Shown piece after piece: positions 29,126 through 39,332 of a stretch of DNA of 64,000 nucleotides. Position 1 is the stretch's first letter. The number at the start of each line of letters is the position of its first letter. Below the pieces are notes generated by a model. It had not been told where the DNA came from, searched no databases, and saw only the letters and a list, made by a program, of their open reading frames with translations. The translations under genes and the position numbers were made by a program. This stretch comes from Notospermus geniculatus (lineage: Eukaryota > Nemertea > Pilidiophora > Heteronemertea > Lineidae): contig NMRB01000569.1 in the NCBI GenBank assembly GCA_002633025.1, positions 158,188-222,187 of the forward strand, given 5' to 3'.

Positions 29126-29325
29126 TCCCCCAGATTTTTATCTGTCGGGGTATCTCAAGGATAATGTGTATGAGAACAATCCTCAAACAATTGGTGAACA
29201 AAAATCAGGCAAATCCCCAAGGAGGAATGTGTGCGAGTCAATGACAATTTTGCGCTACGTATGCAAGTGTGCCTGCAACGCCGAGGACGCCATTTGGAGC
29301 ACATTTTGGAAAGAACATAGAATTT
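29095..29325 (+). pseudogene. Inverted second copy of the transposase C-terminus
   Basis: The plus strand encodes NPPDFYLSGYLKDNVYENNP and CVRV/ALRMQ-like remnants with a ~25-base deletion relative to the minus copy, then runs into the right terminal repeat. Confidence 0.75.
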
Positions 29326-29514
29326 CTATACAAACTGACTCAGATGGCTAAAACTTTGTGGGAAGATCATCCACAGACTGAACTTCAAGTGTACCAAATT
29401 TGAAGAAATTTTACGGATCTTTGTAGGATTTATTAACATTTTTACGGGGGCAGCTTTTTTGGGTCACCCTGTACTTGGAATGTGAGCTAAATATTTTGCA
29501 CATTGCACTTGCAG

Positions 29515-29795
29515 GTGATGAAGATGTCCTGAAGAAAGTGATGAAAACTCTAGCAGCTCAGAATGGGAAATCCATGCTTCAGTTCGATAAGCTCGACTTA
29601 AAATCAGCAGAACGAAAACAGCCGTTCCTTCTGATAGCCGGAGCATTTAAAGAAGCTTCACTAATCGTGGACAAAAAACTCTTCTGTAAAATGAAGACTG
29701 ATGTGACTGTGGCCAAAGTAATCCTCTTGCTGTATGCAGGCTACTTCATACTCAACCTCGATTACCCCTGCAAGGTTGCTTTATCAGTCCCTTGA
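29515..29795 (+). CDS. Exon-like frame of an unassigned transposon-associated protein
   Basis: Follows an acceptor-like 'cattgcacttgcag'. It encodes AAQNGKSMLQFDKLD, KQPFLLIAGAFKEASLIVD and VAKVILLLYAGYFILNLDYP, then a stop. The ending 'LLxxYFxxNxxYP' is a pattern I associate with uncharacterised proteins next to mobile elements in invertebrates. No function can be given. Upstream exons are not found; the mariner-type element ends 43 bases upstream. Confidence 0.35.
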
Positions 29796-30020
29796 GTTCC
29801 ATTTGCTCAGCACATGTTCCGAACCGAAAGCTAAAGTGTACAATCATATGATTTGTTCAAGTAAAGTGTACGGCTAATATGAGCTGCTCACTTGCATGTC
29901 CTTCATCTGGTGGCGTTGAATTATATACATTGTAGTGTATGAAAGTTAAGAAGTTCCATTACTATGATTAAAGCTGAACTAGATCATTAAAAGCAGCGCA
30001 CGGGAGGTTTTAAAAAATAA

Positions 30021-30042
30021 GCCGCGCGATCGCGCGGCTTAA
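30021..30042. repeat. 22-bp perfect palindrome near left end of TTAA element
   Basis: AAGCCGCGCGATCGCGCGGC followed by TT; the right-arm counterpart near 32505-32526 differs by one base and is no longer perfect. It is ~50 bases inside the element end, where transposase-binding dyads often lie. Confidence 0.7.
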
Positions 30043-30789
30043 ATGTCAAACAAGTGCCCATCCGCCATGTTCCAAACGCCCGTCCGCCATGTTTTGAATG
30101 TCTCTCCAAACCCAATAGACTTCCAATGTCCGTGGTGGCGCCAGCGTATTCCCAATCCAATCGGCGAAGGAGTCGCATCATAGCGTCGTATGCAAGTACA
30201 CGAACATTGTACAGGGCAGTACATGAGGTGTCAATGTAGGCATCACAATCACTGCAAACAAAACAAAATAAACATTAGTTAGAAGGATAAAACGAGAAAT
30301 AGGCTACACGCAGGCATTACGAAAATAATAATTGAGCTTTCAGTACATTCGGACTGGGAGCGGGCCGGAAATTTGCATACGCAAACATTGTTGGAATGCA
30401 CGGACAAAGAAGGGCGAGGCCAAGGTCAATTGAAAAGGCCCAGCAGGTCAACCACACATAACTAATTAGACCGACTATGAAAAGTAATGAAAGTAACCTA
30501 CCTTTCAAGATGTGAAAGCGTGTGACTTTATCCGTTCTAATGCAGAAAACACGAAAAAATACACACACGGGTGTCCTCTGACTACGAAATCGCCATTTTG
30601 TATCCTAGGCCTATGTAATCTGACCTTGACGCAATCACCCATACATAACATTCTGTGAATGTTTACATTGTAATAAAGAAATCCAATTTCTAATAGAGGA
30701 ATGTAAGAATTTATACAATGGGTGAGGTCAGAATTCCATGTATGTTATGTGTTATGTGTTAGTGTTACAGATCTGTCAATTTCAACATT

Positions 30790-31480
30790 TACCACAGCCC
30801 CTTCAACACTGTTGAAAAGGGGTTGTGGTTAGCAGCCTGTTAACAGCCTGTTTACAGGATGCTAACATCCTGTTAACAGGCTGCTAACAGCCTGTTAATA
30901 TGAAAATCGTTCACCAACTCATCCAGCTACTCCTGTGTGAGTCTTATGTGTCTCTCTGAAGGCTCATTACTTTTGGCAGGCTCTTGGACAAAGTTTTCAC
31001 CCCTTTCCAGAGCAAATATCTTCGTGAACACAGTTTGTCAAAACAAAGATGGTTGTAACAATAACATAACACTAACATGAGAAATCCTGACCTCTTGACG
31101 GTGTTACAGATTCTTAACCACTAAGTGGTTAAAATGTCTAAAACGTAGGGGAATTTCTGCATATTATAACCACTGTGTTCAAAATGAAGAGGGGTCTCTT
31201 CTAAGCAATTTAGTACAAACCCCAGCTTATTTCATCAAGAATTACCAAAGTTACAAAGAATTTTGGTTTAACAGATTTCTGCCCACCTTGATTGAATTAA
31301 CACCGCCTGTTACACGCCTGTAACAGTTCTGTTAGACTTAACATGTCCTGTAACAGGAGCTGTTAAAATAGATCTATTTAAACAGATCTGTAACACTAAC
31401 AGCCATGTTACTTGCCTGTTTGTCGTGAGGTCAGAATTGGTGGTAAACGTTACAGATCTGTAACAGACCTGTAACATTGA
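30790..31480. repeat. Central array of CTGTTAACAG / ACAGATCTGT words
   Basis: Many short self-complementary words (gctgttaacag, acctgttaacagg, acagatctgt) recur within the loop of the fold-back element. No coding content. Confidence 0.6.
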
Positions 31481-31983
31481 CACATAACACATAACATACA
31501 CAGAATTCTGACCTCACCCAATGTTATGCGTGGGTGATTGAGTCGAGGTCGGATTTCATAGGCCTAGAATACAAAATGGCGATTTCCTTAGACAGAGAAG
31601 GACACCCGTGTGTATTTTTTTTGTGTTTTTCTGCATTAGAACGGATAGAATCACACACTTTCACATCCTGAAAGGTAGGTTACTTTCATTACTTTTCATT
31701 AGTCAATCTGATTACTTACATCGAACCGTTTGGTTGCCCTGCTAGACCTTTTTCAACTGGCCTTGGCTTCGCCCTTCTTTGTCAGTGCATTCTAACAATG
31801 TTGGCGTATGGAAATTTCCGGCTCGCTCCCGCAGTCCGAATGTGCCGAAAGTCCCATTTTTGTTTTCGTAATGCCTGCGTATAGCCTATTACTCGTTTTA
31901 TCCTTCTAACTAATGTTTATTTTGCTTTTTTTGCAGTGATTGTGATGCCTACATTGATGCCTCATGTACTGCCCTGTACAATG

Positions 31984-32335
31984 CTAGCGTCCAATGGAAA
32001 TACCTAGTAAGTCACATTTTTGGAAAAAATGAGTTAAGGCCAAATTCGTACTTACTAGGTATTGTTTCATCATAATAAACAGTTTTTGTTTGCAAAATGT
32101 TCGCCAAAGCCTCGGGAAGACAGTGGTGCACTTACTCGGTTTTTACGTCTAAGTCATGCAAATTCAGCATGAAATCAGAGGTAACATAGCAAATTGCATT
32201 TAATCTGTTGTATGACATATTTTTAATTAGGAGTGTTTTCCACAACAAAACTCTTCCAAGTTGTCATTCCACATAAACCCGTTTTTCTCGAAAACAACAA
32301 AATGTGACATACTAGGTATTTCCATTGGACGCTAG
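31984..32335. mobile_element. Nested MITE in the right arm, with AATG target duplication
   Basis: Ends CTAGCGTCCAATGGAAATAC (31984) and GTATTTCCATTGGACGCTAG (ending 32335) are exact inverted copies, flanked by AATG at 31980-31983 and 32336-32339. The opposite arm of the host element has the uninterrupted site (tacaatgttcgtg), which proves that this 352-bp piece is an insertion. Confidence 0.85.
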
Positions 32336-32579
32336 AATGTTCGTGTACTTGCATACGAGGCCATGATGCGACTCCTTCGCCGATTGGATTGGGAATACGC
32401 TGGCGCCACCACGGACATTGGAAGTCTATTGGGTTTGGCGAGACATTCAAAACATGGCGGACGGGCGTTTGGAACATGGCGGATGGGCACTTGTTCGACA
32501 TTTCAGCCGCGCGATGGCGCGGCTTATTTTTTAAAACCTCCCGTGCGCTGATTTTAACGATCTAGTTCAGCTTTAACAG

Positions 32580-32735
32580 CTATGGTCGGCTAAGGCCATT
32601 ATTTCATGAATTTGTTTTAAAAAAATGCTTGTATTTCGACACAGCTAAAAAGTTGTTCAAAGTTTGCAATTTCATGAATTTGTTTGAAAACGTGGCTGCA
32701 TTTCGATGTGTAGCTTTTAAAAGTTGTTCAAAGTT
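32580..32735. repeat. 'catgaatttgtttgaaaa' satellite-type units
   Basis: Units such as 'tgttcaaagtttgcaatttcatgaatttgtttgaaaacgtggctgcatttcga' occur here, at 33390-33503 and at 42424-42560. The family is interrupted by other elements. Confidence 0.65.
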
Positions 32736-33082
32736 GGGTGTCTGTCTACAAACCAAAGACCTAGGATCCAAAGATCTAAGACCCACTACAAAACTAAGAC
32801 CCCTGACTTCTACAAAATAAAGACCTAAGAGCCATCGAAGAAAGGGGGTCTTAGGTTTGTAGCTACAAACCTAAGACTCCCCATTTCTACAAAACTAAGA
32901 CCCTGTCAATGTAAAGCATCAATAGTAGGACATAATCTGTTGGTAAAAGGGAAAAGGTGCATATTGCAGGGAAATAAGGGAATAAAAAGTTTTTTCCTGA
33001 GGGGGTCTTTATTTTGTAGAAGTCGGGGGCGGGGGGTCTTAGTTTTGTAGTGGGTCTTAGGTGTTTGGTCTGTAGACACCCT
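32735..33082. mobile_element. Fold-back MITE of the 'ctacaaaactaagaccc' family
   Basis: Ends GGTGTCTGTCTACAAACC and GGTTTGTAGACACC-like (ggtgtttggtctgtagacaccc) are inverted. The arms carry repeated 'acaaaactaagaccc' / 'gggtcttagttttgt' words. A related single-orientation stretch is at 54280-54481. Confidence 0.65.
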
Positions 33083-33389
33083 TGGCCATTTTATGAATTT
33101 GATTTTTCAAGGAACCTTTAAAGGGACACATGCGAAAGGTTATTGTACGCCGGGCACTCAAGTACTAATTTCAAGTGGCAGCATGCGTTTTCCGAAGAAA
33201 AATCCACAGAATTGGGCCGTTAAATCAACAACTATACATGTGTACATAGTGAAATAGCGACTATGATCTATTTGTAGACCGTTATATTACGCATGGCATG
33301 CGATGATTTTGGAAGCGTATTATCTTTGGGAAAAATGTCTGCTGCCACTGTCGTTAGATAGCAGTACTGTAGTTCTTGGTGTGAAACGT
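33083..33389. other. Intergenic, no gene recognised
   Basis: AT-leaning sequence with no supported feature. Confidence 0.4.
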
Positions 33390-33631
33390 TTGGTATGTTT
33401 CCCTTTAACATTTTTGCAAGTTGGCCATTCATTAATTTGTTTGAAAACATGGCTGTATTTCGACGTGGCTTGAAAAGTTGGCCATTTCATGAATTTGTTT
33501 GAATGGGGCGTTCCCGTTCAATTCTCAATAGATGGCGCGCATGCATTAGTGGTTCATTGTAACTTCCGGTTTCGCATAGCAACTGCGCTGGTGATGATGG
33601 ACGCTGAATGCCATGAATGCAATCAAAAGAC

Positions 33632-35471
33632 ATGCAAAACCTCCATTCCTACAGCAATTGGACAGTTCCAAAGCTTAAAAGAGAGCTTAACGAACGTGGA
33701 GCTGTGTTGTCTGGGCGAAAAATTGATCTGATTGAGCGGTACTCTATCGTAGGCGATGACTCATGAGTTGGTGCACCCACCGACGAGTCAGTGACACACT
33801 ACTTACTAGGGCCTACACCATGCATCATGTGCATGCACACAGTGTCTGTCAGTGCAGTCCCATGCATGCCTAAAAGCGATTGTGGTGTAGGCCTAGGCTG
33901 CGTTGGCTAGGCGTATGATGTAGGCCTACAGTTCATTTGAGTTAACATGGTTAACAGTAGGCATAGCCTAGGCCTGATGTGTTGGCATTGTCATGACATT
34001 GAATGACATTGTCATGGATGGACCGGATGCTGCTGACTGCTGTGCATGGTGTCATGATGATGCATGTGTGGCTGTCTGTGCTGCTGTGCAAATTTGTTTG
34101 TAGGCCTACTGTAGGCTGCTAAGCTAAGAAGAAGTAGCTGATGAGCTTGCCTACTTAGGGTAAAAGCAGGGGTTACCGGACAGCTTTAGTTATCGGACAA
34201 ATGCCATATAACAACAACATCCTGTTCCTTAGGCCTACCCTAGGCCTGTTCCTTGTTCAGTCATGGAAAATGTTGGATGCAGATTAAAAGTAGGCTAGAG
34301 AGAGGTCATGGAGATACAATAGGCCTGTCAGAGTGTTTGGGCCTTGGCCCTGCACTGGTGGTGGTGGTGGTGGTGGTGGGTTTTCCAGTCTGGGCAAGGC
34401 CAAAGTTCGGTGGGGGGGGGGGGAGGATATGCCAGCTCCAGGGTGAATAACATTCAGCCTAACCGTCCATGGGCATAGAGGAAATGGCCTGACCCGGTCT
34501 CACACTTTCAAAACATGTTCATGAGAGGACCCATGGCTTAGCATGAAAAGCAAGAATCACATCAAGAATCACATCCAATGGGGCTGTTCATATCCCCCAG
34601 GCTAATGCTCTGCTAGGCATTGTAAGGGCATAACTGACCTAAAACTACCCTTAATTTTTCATTTCAGCTTGGAAGCCTATGATAGGAATCGTAATTTTCG
34701 GGGACCTTTGATTGAAATTCCTCAGCAACAGATACCAGATTGGCCAACTACAGGTTTCAAACAGCTAACTCCTGAACACAGAGGCATGTTTCCATTGGTG
34801 TCTGCTGGATTGGTAGAGGGGTACTTTTCATATCGAATGGCGGAAGACAGATTGTGTGCAAATGACGTCAAAGCCCTAGAGAAGGGAAAGCAGCTCCTAG
34901 ATTCATTGAGGATTGTAGCCTGCAGTGTCAGTTTTGAGTCTGTGGAAGGAATATACCTGACTGGAATAGTTGGTGCTGCCATGAAAAAAAAGGTGTGTTT
35001 ATTTACCTCTGACACAGACACCATGGACAACATGGTGATTTTTAGGGCTCACTCTAGGCTATGTAGTCATTGGTGAAGAAAAGTGCTGAGTGACTTAATG
35101 AAAATTGGTTTTAAATTTATTTTCACCAGGGTTTTCATGAAAAATGAGCTGTAAACTACTGAATAATCCAAAGGTGACTAATCTTTTCCAAAATCCAGGG
35201 GTAACCTGGATTATTAGACATGTAGTATTGGATGTCTTTTTTTCATAACAGGCGTCATATTCTTACAAAATCAAGATGGATCGGAACACAGGTGAATTTG
35301 TGAACAGCGATTGTGAATGTCCTGCTGGTAAAGGGCCAAATGGTACATGTAAACATATTGCAGCAGTGATGCTCATGCTTGTGAATTTTGTTCACACCGG
35401 TGAAATGGCAGTGAGAAAGACATGTACAGAGAACCTACAAACTTTTCACAGACCAAAAGCAGTGCATAGTG
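33632..35471 (+). CDS. SAP domain - SWIM zinc finger protein, first three exons (3' part not found)
   Basis: Three exons with matching phases can be drawn. 33632-33738 ends before GTACTC and encodes NWTVPKLKRELNERG and SGRKIDLIER, a SAP DNA-binding motif. 34668-34992 follows TTTCAG and ends before GTGTGT; it encodes LEAYDRNRNF, then a region with YFSYRMAEDRL and CSVSFESVEGIYLTG. 35252-35471 follows AACAG and ends before GTAAGT; it encodes the SWIM finger CECPAGKGPNGTCKHIAAV. Proteins with SAP, SWIM and then a YqaJ-type exonuclease are common among transposon-linked invertebrate genes; here any YqaJ exons would fall in the disturbed centre. The join IER-LEAY is natural for the family. Confidence 0.65.
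34359..34423. repeat. (GGT)n microsatellite and poly-G run
   Basis: A 'ggtggtggtggtggtggtgg' run at about 34359-34380 and a poly-G run near 34411-34423, within the first intron of the SAP-SWIM gene. Confidence 0.85.
34423..34541. repeat. ~120-bp direct repeat, copy 1 (copy 2 at 41153-41272)
   Basis: From 'gaggatatgccagctccagg' to 'gacccatggcttag' the sequence is the same as at 41153-41272, immediately after the N gap. The sequences diverge right after 'ggcttag'. This suggests a scaffolding overlap or two haplotypes. Confidence 0.9.
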
Positions 35472-35524
35472 GTAAGTGTGTAGCAATGGGAAGGGTGAAT
35501 GCTGTTGTCAGCAACAGGCTGTGA

Positions 35525-36137
35525 ACCCAAACTAAGAGGCTGCAGTCTTGTCAGTAATAGGGAATTGAGTGGATCTGGATGGAAGAGGAAGATTTCCATC
35601 ACGCGCGTACCCGAGCTTAATGTGGTATAACTGACTTGACCCGTTTTATAAGACGAAATTCACACTAAAATCATAGCAGATATAGGCCTATAGAAACACG
35701 GGCTCTTTCACTTTTTCCTATGTTTCCAAGATACTAATTTCACTTGAAAAAAATGGATCAATAAATTATCACTAAGTGAAATTCTCCCATTGGGAGAAAA
35801 TTTTGGTGAAAAAATTTTTTGTTCAGAATTTTGTGCTAAGTCACATGGTGCAATTAGTTTTTGTGCCCGAAGCTTCTAAGTACCATATATACAAAAAAAC
35901 ATTCTTTTTTCAACGAAGCCAAAATCTGTGGAAAAAGCCCTAAAACACTCAGAATTGAAAAAACATTAAAAATCATCAATAAGTACGGCTAAAATGTGAA
36001 AAAAAAATTAAAAATCATCAACAACCCCCGGCTAAAGTGTAAAAAACATTAAAAATCATCAACAAGTACGACTAAAGTGTGAAAAAATCAAAATTAAAAC
36101 ATAAAAAAAGAAATTAAACAAATTTTTTGCTAAATAA
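35525..36137. other. Transition from host-like to very AT-rich sequence
   Basis: GC content falls sharply after about 35640. From 35880 on, 'aaaacattaaaaatcatcaa' recurs four times (about 35960-36120) as a degenerate tandem repeat just before the first AT-rich ORF. No gene. Confidence 0.6.
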
Positions 36138-36618
36138 ATGGATTATGTAAATGTTATTGAGGAGGAAACAAATAATGTTAATCCTGCAAAGTATCATGAA
36201 GTAATTCTAAGATCTTTATTAGCAGATCCTGAAGGGACAACAAATTATTTAGGTGACATAAGGGATGTTAACATTAACAAATACACTGTTTCAAATGGGC
36301 ACGATTTAGAACCTATTTCAGATATATTTAACATAAAAACTGCTCCGCCTTATGAAATAAAAGAAATAGGGCTAATAGATAAAATTAACATTGCAATTTG
36401 TTCAAAAAGGGAGTACAAAAAAATTACAGGAAACAATTCAGAAAGAAAAGGTAATAGAGGGGGCAGAAAATGAAAGAGAAACAATTCAACGTAACTTAGA
36501 AGAAAAAACGAAAGAACTTTGGGAAGCTGAGAAATTAAGGGAATTCATAGAATTGAATAATAAAGAATTAACAATGAGAAAAATTACAGGTTTAAAAATG
36601 ACACAGTATTTGAGGTGA
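36138..36618 (+). pseudogene. AT-rich virus-like ORF 1 (unknown), frameshifted
   Basis: The first frame (36138-36473) encodes a 111-residue protein with DIRDVNINKYTVSNGHDLEP and LIDKINIAIC. At an A-run near 36405-36422 coding shifts to the frame ending at 36618, which encodes a charged helical coiled coil (KEKVIEGAENERETIQRNLE). The downstream ORF 2 begins almost immediately. I do not recognise the family. Codon use is extremely A/T-biased, unlike all other genes in the window. Confidence 0.4.
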
Positions 36619-37760
36619 GAGGATGGGACCGGAATTTTGAGGTGGTTTTAACAAATTTAGGTACTTTCACAAATGAAAAGAAATTAGCGGAGAGAACGAA
36701 TGAAATAATGAAAAACTTTCCGGGGGCATTAACTATTTTACATCACACAAGATTAATCAGTAAGTTAGATAAACAGCTTTTTAGAGTTAAGAAATGGAGA
36801 AGAGATGACTTTGAAATTATAGAACATATTAGCAATGATGTCTTAAAAGAAACAAAGGACCTAACCCCTACAAAATTCGATTTAAATGTAGCAATACAGA
36901 AAGAAAACAAAGCAAGCTATTGTGTAAAAATGGAAGCCTTAAAGGAGAACACAATATATTTTTTACAAAGTATCTCAAGAATAATCTATAGAGGGAAAAC
37001 AAGAAATATTTTTATCACTAATTTAAGTGAGAGAGTTATTTCAAATGAATTCTTTGAGAATGAAATGGGAAAAATAATAAATGAAATACAAACTATTTTT
37101 ACACATGTTCACGCAGCAGAGGAACAGTTAAATAAAAGAGTTGCCGTAATGAAAACATATAATCAACAATATAACTCACAAAGAAATCAACAATTATTCG
37201 TTACTTTGGTTTACAAAGAAATTGGCGAGTTCATTAGTATTTTAGAAAACAATAATTTAGAAAACACTAATTCAGAAAACAATAATTTAGAAAACAATAA
37301 TTTAGAAAACAATAATGTAGAAAACAGTAATTTAGAAAACAATAATTTAGAAAGCAATAATTTAGAAATTAGAAAGTTAAAAAATAATAATTTAGGAAAC
37401 ATTGATTTAGAAAACAACCCCCTGTTCAAATCAAGGAAAAGGTGAAACAGTACAGAAAATTGTGGCAAGAAAATGAGAACGATTTTGAAACAAATTTTAG
37501 TTATTCCCCGAAATTTCAAATGCGCAAAGACTCTAGAAAACACTCGCATCCGTTTCTTCCCTCAGATTTAAGAAAGGTAAGTGCAGTAGAAAATAATGTA
37601 ACATTAGAAATTAGAGGATATAGTCATAACCTAAAACAAATAATAACAAATGAAGGGATATTTGAAAATGATGATGCAGAGCTAAGAGAAAATATGCAAA
37701 AAATTATAGGTCCTAAAGTTGTTGGTTTGTTTTTAAATTCACAATATGTGACATACTAGT
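36615..37760 (+). pseudogene. AT-rich virus-like ORF 2, copy 1 of a ~1.3-kb tandem duplication, broken
   Basis: The frame 36615-37445 encodes FEVVLTNLGTFTNEKKLAER, RVKKWRRDDFEIIEHI and IYFLQSISRIIYRGK, then a low-complexity stretch of LENNN/VENSN repeats (15-bp DNA units at 37246-37400). The continuation 37442-37759 is in another frame. It encodes SYSPKFQMRKDSRKHSHPFL and LKQIITNEGIFENDDAELRE, stopping at a TAG that the second copy lacks. The protein is unknown to me. The intact second copy shows that this copy is decaying. Confidence 0.45.
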
Positions 37761-38244
37761 ACTCAATTCTTCTGAAGCCCCTATTTACAATTGTTAAACA
37801 AGAAAATAATCTCAAAATAACCGATCATACAAACTTCGAAGCATTAAACGCGTTCAATTTCTTTAAGGAAACAAAAAAGACAGCTGCGAGCAATTTGAAA
37901 ATAGGTAAGGAATATGAAGTAGAATCAATGGGGATAACATCGAACCGGAATTTTGAGGTGGTTTTAACAAATTTAGGTACTTTCACAAATGAAAAGAAAT
38001 TAGCAGAGAGAATGAATGAAATAATGAAAAACTTCCGTGGTCATTAACTATTTTACATCACACAAGATTAATCAGTAAGTTAGATAAACCGCTTTTTAGA
38101 GTTAAGAAATGGAGAAGAGATGACTTTGAAATTATAGAACATATTAGCGATGATGTCTTAAAAGAAACAAATGACCTAACCCCTACAAAATTCGATTTAA
38201 ATGTAGCAATAAAGAAAGAAAACAAAGCAAGCTATTGTGTAAAA
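37760..38244 (+). pseudogene. Duplication junction region between the two AT-rich copies
   Basis: Copy 1 continues (FEALNAFNFFKE, ASNLKIGKEYEVESMG) to about 37930, where it jumps back to the start of the unit (NFEVVLTNLGTF). The second copy's first ~90 codons carry a frame break near 38035. Confidence 0.6.
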
Positions 38245-39249
38245 ATGGAAACCTTAAAGGAGAACACAATATATTTTTTACAAAGTATCTCAAGAATAAT
38301 CTATAGAGGGAAAACAAGGTATATTTTTATCACTAATTTAAGTGAGAGAGTTATTTCAAATGAATTCTTTGAGAATGAAATGGGGAAAATAATAAATGAA
38401 ATACAAACTACTTTTACACACGTTCACACAGCTGAGGAAGAGTTAAATAAAAGAGTTGTTGTCATGAAAACATATAATCAACAATATAACTCACAAAGAA
38501 ATAAACAATTAGTCGTTACTTTGGTTTACAAAGAAATTGGCGAGTTCATTAGTAATTTAGAAAACAATAATGTAGAAAACAATAATGTAGAAAACAATAA
38601 TTTAGAAAACAATAATGTAGAAAACAGTAATTTAGAAAACAACAATTTAGGAAGCAATAATTTAGAAATTAGAAAGTTAAAAAACAATGATTTAGGAAAC
38701 ATTGATTTAGAAAACAACCCCCTGTTCAAATTATTAAACAACAAGGAAGGAAACAAGGAAAAGGTGAAACAGTACAGAAAATTGTGGCAAGAAAATGAGA
38801 ACGATTTTGAAACAAATTTTAGTTATTCCCCGAAATTTCAAATGCGTAAAGACTCTAGAAAACACTCGCATCCGTTCCTTCCCTCAGATTTAAGAAAGGT
38901 AAGTGTAGTAGAAAATAATGTTACTTTAGAAGTTAGAGGATATAGTCATAATCTAAAACAAATAATAACAAATGAAGGGGTATTTGAAAATGATGATGCA
39001 GAGCTAATAGAAAATATGCAAAAAATTATAGGCCCTAAAGTTGTTGGTTTGTGCAATGATACACATTTGTTTTTAAATTCACAATATGTGGCATACTCAA
39101 TTCTTGTAAAACCTTTATTTACAATTGTTAAACAAGAAAATAATCTTAAGATAACCGGTAATAAGCAAGAAGTCAATCTCCAGAATTCACGAATTTTCGA
39201 CCCCAACCGGGGTCTTTTTCAAGTGGAACTTTACAATCTGAAACTCTAG
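38245..39249 (+). CDS. AT-rich virus-like ORF 2, copy 2
   Basis: 334 residues in one frame from METLKENTIY; it probably began earlier (upstream in-unit frame broken near 38035). It has the same helical domain as copy 1, then NN-rich repeats (38553-38700), SYSPKFQMRKD, and DTHLFLNSQYVAYSILVKPL. The frame ends early because of a ~115-bp insertion at 39150-39262. Without it the reading would continue into the OB-like part of the next ORF, so the parent may have been one longer protein. Function unknown. Confidence 0.45.
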   Translation: METLKENTIYFLQSISRIIYRGKTRYIFITNLSERVISNEFFENEMGKIINEIQTTFTHVHTAEEELNKRVVVMKTYNQQYNSQRNKQLVVTLVYKEIGEFISNLENNNVENNNVENNNLENNNVENSNLENNNLGSNNLEIRKLKNNDLGNIDLENNPLFKLLNNKEGNKEKVKQYRKLWQENENDFETNFSYSPKFQMRKDSRKHSHPFLPSDLRKVSVVENNVTLEVRGYSHNLKQIITNEGVFENDDAELIENMQKIIGPKVVGLCNDTHLFLNSQYVAYSILVKPLFTIVKQENNLKITGNKQEVNLQNSRIFDPNRGLFQVELYNLKL

Positions 39250-39262
39250 AAAAGATAACCAG
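39150..39262. mobile_element. ~115-bp insertion with hairpin and 9-bp direct repeats in copy 2
   Basis: AAGATAACC occurs at both sides (39147-39155 and 39252-39260 approximately), while copy 1 lacks the segment between. The insert contains GACCCCAACCGGGGTC followed by TTTTT, a short hairpin plus T-run. It terminates the ORF. Confidence 0.55.
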
Positions 39263-39332
39263 TCATGTAAATTTCGAAGCATTACACGCGTTCAATTTCT
39301 TCAAAGAAACAAAAAAGATAGCAGCAAGCAAT

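Larger units (their letters stand above)
28477..29471. mobile_element. Mariner/Tc1-type element rearranged into a fold-back (two 3' ends inverted)
   Basis: Inverted ends CAGGGTGACCCAAAAAA (28477) and TTTTTTGGGTCACCCTG (ending 29471) are flanked by TA. The inverted similarity extends ~350 bases, far beyond normal TIRs. Both arms encode the same transposase C-terminus facing outward, so the two halves are tail ends of the same parent element joined head to head. Confidence 0.85.
29972..32572. mobile_element. TTAA-flanked fold-back element
   Basis: Ends AGCTGAACTAGATC (29972) and GATCTAGTTCAGCT (ending 32572) are each flanked by TTAA (29968-29971 and 32573-32576), the target duplication of piggyBac-type and Kolobok-type elements. 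The arms stay complementary for roughly 800 bases (29972-30780 with 31470-32572, apart from a nested insertion). They meet around a centre rich in 'taacagcctgttaacagg' words. No transposase frame is recognised; ORFs in the arms such as the one at 29987-30181 are probably incidental. Confidence 0.85.

Noticed and set aside
39197-39222. Rho-independent terminator
   Set aside because: The hairpin plus T-run matches in shape, but the context is a eukaryotic genome and the segment is an insertion present in only one copy.
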